Of a stretch of 64,000 nucleotides of DNA, positions 58,297-64,000 are shown piece after piece. A program made the translations under genes and the position numbers. Numbering within the stretch: position 1 is the stretch's first letter; each line of letters opens with the position of its first letter. The notes under the pieces are model-generated. The model did no database searches. It saw nothing but the letters and a program-made list of their open reading frames with translations, and had not been told where the DNA came from. The DNA is from Seongchinamella unica (lineage in GTDB: Bacteria > Pseudomonadota > Gammaproteobacteria > Pseudomonadales > Halieaceae). Where the stretch lies: assembly GCF_004354085.1 (NCBI RefSeq), contig NZ_SMSE01000002.1:248001-312000 (forward strand), read 5' to 3'.

Positions 58297-59016
58297 ATGC
58301 GCCGTCACATTTTCCTGCAGACCCTTTTACTGTTTGTGTTGTGCCAACAGGGTCAGGTACGCGCCGCCGACAGTGGCGAATGCGTGGTGCTCCTGCACGG
58401 CCTGTTCCGCTCATCTGCGGCGATGAAGCCGATGGAATGGTATTTCCAGCGTTCCGGCTACGAGGTGGTCAATCAGGGTTATGACTCAATCGCCGAAACC
58501 ATAGAGGTACTTGCTGAAACGGCGGTGGGTGGGGGGCTGGCGGCCTGCCATGCCCAGGGTTTCCCCCGGGTTCACTTTGTCACCCATTCCCTGGGCGGCG
58601 TTCTGGTCCGGCAATACGCTTCCGTGCACTCCCTGGCGCCGGAGACTCGTGTTGTCATGCTGGGGCCACCCAACCAGGGCAGCCAGGTGGCAGCGTACTA
58701 CGCCGGTATCGACTGGCTGGAAGTGCTCAGGCCCGTGGCCATTGACCAATTGGCTGCCGGTGACCAATCCATGCCGCTGAAACTGGGGCCGGTGGATTTT
58801 CAGCTGGGAATCATAGCCGGTAACCTCCGGGGTTCAACCCTGTTGCCGGGCTTTCCTGATGGCCCCAGCGATGGCACTGTATCGGTCGCCGAGACCGTGG
58901 TTCCCGGCATGCTGGACTTTCTGCAGATGCCGGTCATGCATACATTTATGATCTGGAACCCGCTGGTGTGGGAACAGGCAGAACATTTTATCCGCCATGG
59001 TTCATTCAGCCGTTGA
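58297..59016 (+). CDS. Exported alpha/beta hydrolase, lipase-like
   Basis: 239 aa. Signal peptide RRHIFLQTLLLFVLCQQG... to VRAA; oxyanion loop VVLLHGLFRSS; nucleophile THSLGG (Ser98); late Asp in PDGPSDGTVS and His in PVMHTFM. This resembles the PGAP1/triacylglycerol lipase-like group. ATG 58297 is preferred over a GTG at 58258 because the signal peptide begins there; the ribosome-binding site is weak for both. Confidence 0.8.
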   Translation: MRRHIFLQTLLLFVLCQQGQVRAADSGECVVLLHGLFRSSAAMKPMEWYFQRSGYEVVNQGYDSIAETIEVLAETAVGGGLAACHAQGFPRVHFVTHSLGGVLVRQYASVHSLAPETRVVMLGPPNQGSQVAAYYAGIDWLEVLRPVAIDQLAAGDQSMPLKLGPVDFQLGIIAGNLRGSTLLPGFPDGPSDGTVSVAETVVPGMLDFLQMPVMHTFMIWNPLVWEQAEHFIRHGSFSR

Positions 59017-59102
59017 CGATACCCTGCCAGCGATAGTCGGCAGGCCCTGGCAAAAGTGCTAGAATCCCGCGCCTTTAACCGCCCGTTCCGACAGGAGACC
59101 TC

Positions 59103-59375
59103 ATGTCCAAATCCGATGCCCAGATGCACACAGAATGTTTGAATCGTTTTATCGATCTCGCCAATACCATCAAAGATGAAGGGGTGGGTACCCACGTGAT
59201 TTCCGCTGCCATGATGTCTGCGTCGGCCGTCTACGCCACTTACGTCGCCGCCGGCAACGAAGGTGGGCTCACCGAGTCAGGTATGGACAAGATTGTTGAA
59301 GCCTATCGTCACCAGATGAAGCAGGTGCAGGCGGCCAAGAAGGCGGAGTTTGATCGGGCAAACGCGTCGTCCTGA
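59103..59375 (+). CDS. DUF3144 family protein
   Basis: 90 aa, mostly helical: RFIDLANTIKDEG, VISAAMMSASAVYATYVAA, then an amphipathic C-terminus. This matches DUF3144, a family of unknown function frequent in aquatic gammaproteobacteria. GACAGGAGACCTC provides the ribosome-binding site. Confidence 0.85.
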   Translation: MSKSDAQMHTECLNRFIDLANTIKDEGVGTHVISAAMMSASAVYATYVAAGNEGGLTESGMDKIVEAYRHQMKQVQAAKKAEFDRANASS

Positions 59376-59490
59376 TGGACTGACCATCGGCGTTCAGCCC
59401 GGACTGGCGATTCGTCCGCTTTTCCTTTGCCTCTGCAAGCCCGCTCGGGCAGACTGAGCGTCCCTGTGTACTGTTGAGTGTGGCCTTTCC

Positions 59491-60795
59491 ATGTTTGAGA
59501 CTGTTGCTGTTGTCGGCCTCGGCTATGTTGGCCTGCCACTGGCGATCGCCTTCGGCCGTCTGCAGCGCACAATAGGCTTTGATCTCGATGAGGCCAGGCT
59601 GGAGCGCTACCGGCAGGCATTGGACCCCAACGGCGGTATCTCAGCCGATGAGTTCACCGCAGCCACTTACCTGGAGTTCAGCAGTGACCCGGGGTGCCTG
59701 CGGGATGCGGATGCAATTCTGGTGGCGGTGCCAACCCCCATTGATGAAGCCCACCGCCCCGACCTGTCACTCCTGGAAGGGGCTTGTCGGACTGTCGGGG
59801 CTAATTTGCGCTCTGGCGCCACGGTGATTTTTGAATCCACGGTGTTTCCCGGGTGTACCGAGGAAGTATGTATACCCATTCTGGAGCAGACCTCCGGACT
59901 GAGCTGGCTGGGAGCAGAGGGGGCCAGCGGTGCGGGGTTTCATGTGGGGTACTCCCCCGAGCGTATTAACCCTGGCGACAAAACCAACCGACTGGAGACT
60001 GTGGTCAAGGTCGTGGCCGGCGATACGGCAGAAACCCTGGAAAAAATAGCCTCCTTTTACCAGTCGGTGGTAACAGCCGGTGTGCACCGGGCGGTCAGTA
60101 TAAAAGTTGGGGAAGCCGCCAAAGTCATCGAGAATACCCAGCGCGATCTCAACATCGCGCTGATGAACGAATTGTCCCTGATCTTCAACCGCATGGGCAT
60201 CGACACCCTGGATGTGCTGGAAGCGGCCGGGACCAAGTGGAATTTCCTGCCTTTTCGCCCGGGGCTGGTCGGTGGACACTGTATCGGCGTCGACCCTTAT
60301 TATCTCACCTACAAGGCTGAAACACTGGGGCACCACCCCCAGGTCATACTGGCCGGTCGCCAGACCAATGACGGCATGGGCAAGTTTGTCGCCGAACAAA
60401 CGGTCAAGAAACTGCTGCAGTCAGGTCGGCCGGTTGATTCGGCTCGAGTAGTGGTCCTGGGACTCGCCTTCAAGGAAGATTGCCCGGATATCCGCAATTC
60501 CAAGGTGGTGGATATTGTCACCGAACTGCTGGATTACCGCTGTGAGGTATTGGTTCATGATCCCCTGGCGGAGCCGGCGGAAGCGCTCGGTGAGTATGGG
60601 CTCGAACTACACCCCTGGGATCAATTGCCGCCCGCGGACGCATTGGTACTGGCTGTGCCCCATCGGCAGTACCTCGACATGGGGCTGGAAAAACTGGTCG
60701 CCCTGTTGGCTCCAGGGGGGATTGTTATCGACGTCAAGTCACGTCTCGATAGAACTTCACTGGCTGCCGCTGGCGTTCCCTGCTGGCGGCTATAG
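59491..60795 (+). CDS. UDP-N-acetyl-D-hexosamine 6-dehydrogenase (TviB/WbpO/WbpA family)
   Basis: 434 aa. Rossmann motif VVGLGYVGLPLAIAFG at the N-terminus, catalytic Cys264 in GGHCIGVDPYYLT, and a C-terminal UDP-binding domain (GLAFKEDCPDIRNSKVVDI). Oxidises UDP-GalNAc or UDP-GlcNAc to the uronic acid for surface polysaccharide. It stands alone here, about 39 kb from the WbpL/WbpM-like genes, so it may belong to a polysaccharide made elsewhere. Its stop is 2 bp from that of the convergent flavoprotein gene. Confidence 0.92.
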   Translation: MFETVAVVGLGYVGLPLAIAFGRLQRTIGFDLDEARLERYRQALDPNGGISADEFTAATYLEFSSDPGCLRDADAILVAVPTPIDEAHRPDLSLLEGACRTVGANLRSGATVIFESTVFPGCTEEVCIPILEQTSGLSWLGAEGASGAGFHVGYSPERINPGDKTNRLETVVKVVAGDTAETLEKIASFYQSVVTAGVHRAVSIKVGEAAKVIENTQRDLNIALMNELSLIFNRMGIDTLDVLEAAGTKWNFLPFRPGLVGGHCIGVDPYYLTYKAETLGHHPQVILAGRQTNDGMGKFVAEQTVKKLLQSGRPVDSARVVVLGLAFKEDCPDIRNSKVVDIVTELLDYRCEVLVHDPLAEPAEALGEYGLELHPWDQLPPADALVLAVPHRQYLDMGLEKLVALLAPGGIVIDVKSRLDRTSLAAAGVPCWRL

Positions 60796-60796
60796 C

Positions 60797-62320
60797 TCAG
60801 CGATACTGGGGCAGCGTTTGCGCTTCCGGGTATAAATCCACCATGGACTCCGGGCTACCCATTTCATTGATTATCTGGGCGTTGTCCCGCCGCAGCAGGG
60901 CAGGCTCCGCCACTCCACAGGAATGGGCAATCACTTCCACCTCATGCATCAGGTTACGGGCGTAGTGAGCGACGCGCTCGGCCTTGTCCGCCGGTACCAG
61001 GCCCCGCTGCAGATCTTCGTCGTGGGTGGTGATACCCGTGGGGCAGGTGTTTTTGTTGCACTGCAGGGCCTGCACACAGCCCAGGGCAAACATGAAACCG
61101 CGCGCGGAATTGACGCAATCCGCTCCCAGGCAGAGCGCCGCCGCCACCCCGGAAGGATTGATCATTTTTCCGGAGCAGATCACCCTGATTCGGCCCCTGA
61201 GACCATATTCCACCAGCTTGTTGACCACCAGTGGCAGGCTGCGGCTGAGGGGCAGGCCCATATAGTCAATCAGGCTCTGGGGGGCGGCGCCGGTACCGCC
61301 ATCGGCGCTGTCGAGAGTGAAAAAGTCGGGGGCGTAGTCCAGGCCACGTTGGTGAATCTTCTGGCAGAACTCATCCAGCCACTGTGACTGGCCCATCACC
61401 GCCTTGATGCCCGTGGGCTTGCCAGTGACCTGTCTCACCCGGTGAATCATGTCCAGCAGTTCATCCAGTGAACTGATATCCGGGTGACGGTTGGGGCTGA
61501 TCGAGTCCTCACCTTCGGGGATGCCGCGCGTGCTGGCGATGTCGTGGGTGACCTTGGCGCCCGGAAGGATACCGCCTTTGCCGGGTTTCGCTCCCTGCGA
61601 CAGCTTGATCTCGAACATCCTGACCTGTTCGTGGGCGGCCAGCGCTTTCAGTTTGTGGTCGCTGAGTTTGCCGTTGGCATCGCGAACACCGTACTTGGCG
61701 GTGCCTATCTGGAATACGATGTCGCAGCCGCCCTGCAGGTGATAGGGCGAAATGCCGCCCTCACCGGTATTGAGCCAGATACCGGCCTTGTGCGCACCCG
61801 AGGACAGGGCGGTGATGGCGGGGGCGGATAACGCGCCGAAGCTCATGGCGGAGATGTTGAAGAACGCGGTAGTGGAGTAGGGCGTGTGGGCAAAGCCATG
61901 ACCGAAGTCGATGGAACTGCGTGGCTGTATCTCTTCATCCAGTGGCGGGAACAGGCCATTGAGGAAAATGTAATCCCCTGGCTGGTTGAGTGGGTGAGTG
62001 GAGCCAAAGGCGACGGTGGAGTCCAGGTTTTTTGCCGCTCGGTAAACCCAGGACCGCTGGGCACGGTTAAAGGGCAACTCCTCCCGGTCGAGGGCAAAGA
62101 AGTACTGCCGGAAAAATTCGCCCAGGTGTTCGAAAAAATAACGAAAACGGCCGATAACCGGGTAGTTGCGGCGGATGGTCTGGGAGGTCTGGGTGACATC
62201 GATGATATACATCCAGGCCACAACGAGAATCACCACGCCAATGGTGAAGGTGAACAGGAGCGCGCTGATTTCAATAAACCCCAGCGCGAAGTTTTTCAGC
62301 GTGTTCATCTCCGTATCCAC
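60797..62320 (-). CDS. FMN-binding glutamate synthase family protein (membrane-anchored)
   Basis: 507 aa. One N-terminal membrane helix (about 13-38), then the FMN-binding barrel of glutamate synthase: NISAMSFGALSAPA, NTGEGGISPYH, DSADGGTGAAP and the iron-sulfur cysteines in CVQALQCNKNTCP. The amidotransferase and NADPH subunits are missing, as in this stand-alone family; the reaction is unknown. The GTG start has GGGAG 6 nt upstream. Confidence 0.92.
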   Translation of the reverse strand: MDTEMNTLKNFALGFIEISALLFTFTIGVVILVVAWMYIIDVTQTSQTIRRNYPVIGRFRYFFEHLGEFFRQYFFALDREELPFNRAQRSWVYRAAKNLDSTVAFGSTHPLNQPGDYIFLNGLFPPLDEEIQPRSSIDFGHGFAHTPYSTTAFFNISAMSFGALSAPAITALSSGAHKAGIWLNTGEGGISPYHLQGGCDIVFQIGTAKYGVRDANGKLSDHKLKALAAHEQVRMFEIKLSQGAKPGKGGILPGAKVTHDIASTRGIPEGEDSISPNRHPDISSLDELLDMIHRVRQVTGKPTGIKAVMGQSQWLDEFCQKIHQRGLDYAPDFFTLDSADGGTGAAPQSLIDYMGLPLSRSLPLVVNKLVEYGLRGRIRVICSGKMINPSGVAAALCLGADCVNSARGFMFALGCVQALQCNKNTCPTGITTHDEDLQRGLVPADKAERVAHYARNLMHEVEVIAHSCGVAEPALLRRDNAQIINEMGSPESMVDLYPEAQTLPQYR

Positions 62321-62435
62321 ATCGCACTCCCGCGGTCAGTTTGGCAGGGAACCAGTGTAGCCGTGTGGAGGAGTTTTTCGCCAGCTGAAATATCCTGCTG
62401 AGGGGGTCAGGTCCCGGTTCGCCCGCTTCGACGGT

Positions 62436-63689
62436 TCAGGGCTGTGAGGAAAGTTTCTCTTCCTCGAGTTTGAGTCGGGCGAGCCGTGCCTCGAGCGCCT
62501 GCCGCTGGCTTTTGCGAGTCTCCTCCAGGTGCATGAGCTGCTCCTGGGCTTCGTGCTGGACGCGCTCCTCGTGCTCCCAGAGCTCGGTGAGTTTGTCCTC
62601 TCGATCCTGCTCGGTTTGTTCACGTAGCTTGCGGACTTCTTCCAGTTCGGATTCGAGCTGATGCTCGTGTTCCTGGCGTTTGGCCTGCAGGCTGGCGATG
62701 GCCTTGTCATAGTTATCCTGCAGGGATTCCAGTTGCGCCTGGAGCTGTTCGGCTTCCCGTTCGCGCGTCTGCTCCGAATCTGCGAGCAGTTGATCGAACT
62801 CGGCAACGTCTCTTTCCGCTTGCTCGCGAATGGCGACTATGCGGGCCTCGAGCTGGGCGATGCTTTCCTCGGCTTCCCGTTCGCATTTCTCCCTGTCCAG
62901 GCGCAGCTGCTCTGCGTTGGATTCCGATTCGGCAATTCTTGCCCGGGACTCATCGTCCGCATGCTTTATCTGCAGTTTCAGCTGTCGCTGCTGCTCGAGC
63001 TCTGCTTCGTCGATACCGGCCACGCTTTCTTCCAACTGCTTCCGGCTCTCGGATTCCAGCGCTTGCAGTCGGCTGAACTCGTCCTGGCTGGCCAGCAGTA
63101 TTTCTTCCCGCTGAGCCTTGATATGTTCCAGGGTTTCGCTGTTCTCGCTTTTGATCTCGTCCTGCATCTGCTGCAACTGCTCGAGTCGGCTGGCGAGGCT
63201 CGCTTCGGCGTCGCTCCTGAGTGAACGCAATCGGGCCAGTATTTCCTCTTTGCTGGGTCCTTCAGTCTCATCACTGTCGGCTGGCACCGGCTCTGGATCG
63301 GCTTGAGGAGGCGGGGCAGGAGGTTCAGGCGGTTGTTCCCGAGAGGGTGGAACCGAGACGATTTCGCCCCGGCGGGGCGCCTGGAAAACGGCCGGGTCGG
63401 GGGCGGTAATCCGGGTAAAAACTTCCGCAGCGGGGGCGTCCGAGTTGGCTGCCGGCTGGTCGCTGGGCACCAGTTGGGCGACCCCGCCGATATCGGTAAT
63501 TCGACGGAAATAGTCGGCTGCTGCCTTGCGGTCCAGGTTGCTGCGCAGCACGAAAGAATCGCCGGAAAACAATTCATCCAACACCAGCGGGTCACGGATA
63601 CGGAACAGCTCCGCGAAGCCGTCGCGGACCTGCCCAGGCTCATGATCTGGCAGAATGTCGCCCTTGAAGGTGAGGTCAAACCGTTTCAC
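62436..63689 (-). CDS. Coiled-coil protein with small N-terminal domain
   Basis: 417 aa. Residues 1-75 form a compact domain (MKRFDLTFKGDILPDHEP; RSNLDRKAAADYFRRITDIGG) also seen at the start of other gammaproteobacterial membrane proteins. A Pro-rich linker (about 105-135) follows, then about 270 residues of uninterrupted Glu/Gln/Arg-rich coiled coil. There is no membrane helix or signal peptide. The family is not recognised; a scaffold or filament role is possible. The codon pattern is like that of its neighbours. Confidence 0.6.
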   Translation of the reverse strand: MKRFDLTFKGDILPDHEPGQVRDGFAELFRIRDPLVLDELFSGDSFVLRSNLDRKAAADYFRRITDIGGVAQLVPSDQPAANSDAPAAEVFTRITAPDPAVFQAPRRGEIVSVPPSREQPPEPPAPPPQADPEPVPADSDETEGPSKEEILARLRSLRSDAEASLASRLEQLQQMQDEIKSENSETLEHIKAQREEILLASQDEFSRLQALESESRKQLEESVAGIDEAELEQQRQLKLQIKHADDESRARIAESESNAEQLRLDREKCEREAEESIAQLEARIVAIREQAERDVAEFDQLLADSEQTREREAEQLQAQLESLQDNYDKAIASLQAKRQEHEHQLESELEEVRKLREQTEQDREDKLTELWEHEERVQHEAQEQLMHLEETRKSQRQALEARLARLKLEEEKLSSQP

Positions 63690-63786
63690 CCGCTTACCCT
63701 TGTGCTGCGTTCTTGTCGATTATCGAATTTAGGGTGCTGGACAGGTCGTATCCAGCGAAAAAGGGTGAAATCTCCAGATTTTTAGC

Positions 63787-63804
63787 GTGGTACCGGAGGC
63801 CGGA
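63787..63804. repeat. Duplicate of the tRNA-Leu 3' end
   Basis: GTGGTACCGGAGGCCGGA is repeated exactly at 63873-63890, where it is the 3' end and CCA of tRNA-Leu. Copies are 86 bp apart. Such partial copies are left by integrated elements or by loss of a tandem tRNA. Confidence 0.75.
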
Positions 63805-63873
63805 GGCGCTCGGCCGGCGTCCCGTGGTCCGACACATCGGCCGGCACGCGCCTGGCGTGCCGTTGAGCAGTAG

Positions 63874-63960
63874 TGGTACCGGAGGCCGGACTCGAACCGG
63901 CACGCTTTTAAGGGCGGGGGATTTTGAATCCCCTGTGTCTACCAATTTCACCACTCCGGC
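63874..63960 (-). tRNA. tRNA-Leu(CAA)
   Basis: 87-nt class II tRNA: acceptor GCCGGAG/CTCCGGT, anticodon stem GGGGA/TCCCC with loop TTCAAAA (anticodon CAA), a long variable arm, T-arm CCGGTTCGAGTCCGG and encoded CCA. The 40 bp from here to the right edge shows nothing recognisable beyond possible promoter sequence. Confidence 0.96.
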
Positions 63961-64000
63961 ACAGAGGGGGATATGGACCTGAAAGTGTCCATCTGGAGAG

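Noticed and set aside
63713-63982. Plus-strand frame crossing tRNA-Leu (contains GGRTRTGTLLRAGDFES)
   Set aside because: This peptide is the familiar false translation of the antisense strand of a tRNA.

Overview
The window is a chromosomal segment of a GC-rich gammaproteobacterium. The gene order ubiG - MTA deaminase - gyrA - serC - pheA - tyrA - aroA - cmk - rpsA - ihfB - lapA - lapB - pyrF - wbpV/L/M closely follows the region around gyrA in Pseudomonas. Several traits point to a marine, aerobic relative outside Pseudomonas, for example the OM60/Halieaceae group: separate tyrA and aroA genes, a dedicated marine-type sortase locus, a wax-ester-synthase-like/PHA-synthase-like pair, a sulfatase and REP-type palindromes. 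The lineage is an inference from gene order and content, not a computed placement.

Layout. 1-2123 (minus): start of a HAD phosphatase, ubiG, MTA/SAH deaminase. 2434-10506 (plus): gyrA, serC and the aromatic amino acid genes pheA-tyrA-aroA, then cmk. 10647-13521: rpsA and ihfB, separated by a 650-bp imperfect palindrome. 13601-20349: LPS assembly (lapA, lapB), pyrF, a ComEA-like protein, and a reduced O-antigen set (epimerase/reductase, WbpL-like initiating transferase, WbpM-like dehydratase). 20371-25538 (minus): a DUF6524-type membrane protein, an iron-type alcohol dehydrogenase, an unusual two-domain protein, a phosphate-type porin. 25694-31198: M20 peptidase, tRNA-Asn, uvrB, sulfatase. 31283-37004: dedicated sortase locus (kinase and regulator facing the vWA target and the sortase). 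37076-40124: WS/DGAT-like and PhaC-like genes and a small secreted protein. 40376-47969: the classical thrS-infC-rpmI-rplT-pheS-pheT-ihfA-merR translation operon, with a tRNA-mimicking hairpin before thrS and a tandem 135-bp repeat before pheS. 48027-53334: tRNA-Pro, an ISL3 transposase remnant, a hot-dog protein, exonuclease III, dodecin, a TonB-dependent receptor. 53988-58150: ECF sigma/anti-sigma facing a secreted subtilisin-like protease with a long acidic repeat, then an outer-membrane barrel. 58297-63960: lipase, DUF3144 protein, UDP-sugar dehydrogenase, glutamate-synthase-like flavoprotein, coiled-coil protein, tRNA-Leu.

How the genes connect. Most of the left and middle is core metabolism and translation. 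Less ordinary are five blocks. (1) The palindrome at 12428-13083 carries two inverted hairpins that differ by compensatory changes. (2) The ECF/anti-sigma/protease module has matching GGAAT...CGTC promoters on both sides of its intergenic region. (3) The sortase locus has a non-LPxTG sorting signal. (4) The sugar-phosphate-isomerase-like/alpha-beta-hydrolase fusion sits beside an alcohol dehydrogenase. (5) The thrS leader contains a copy of a threonine anticodon loop.
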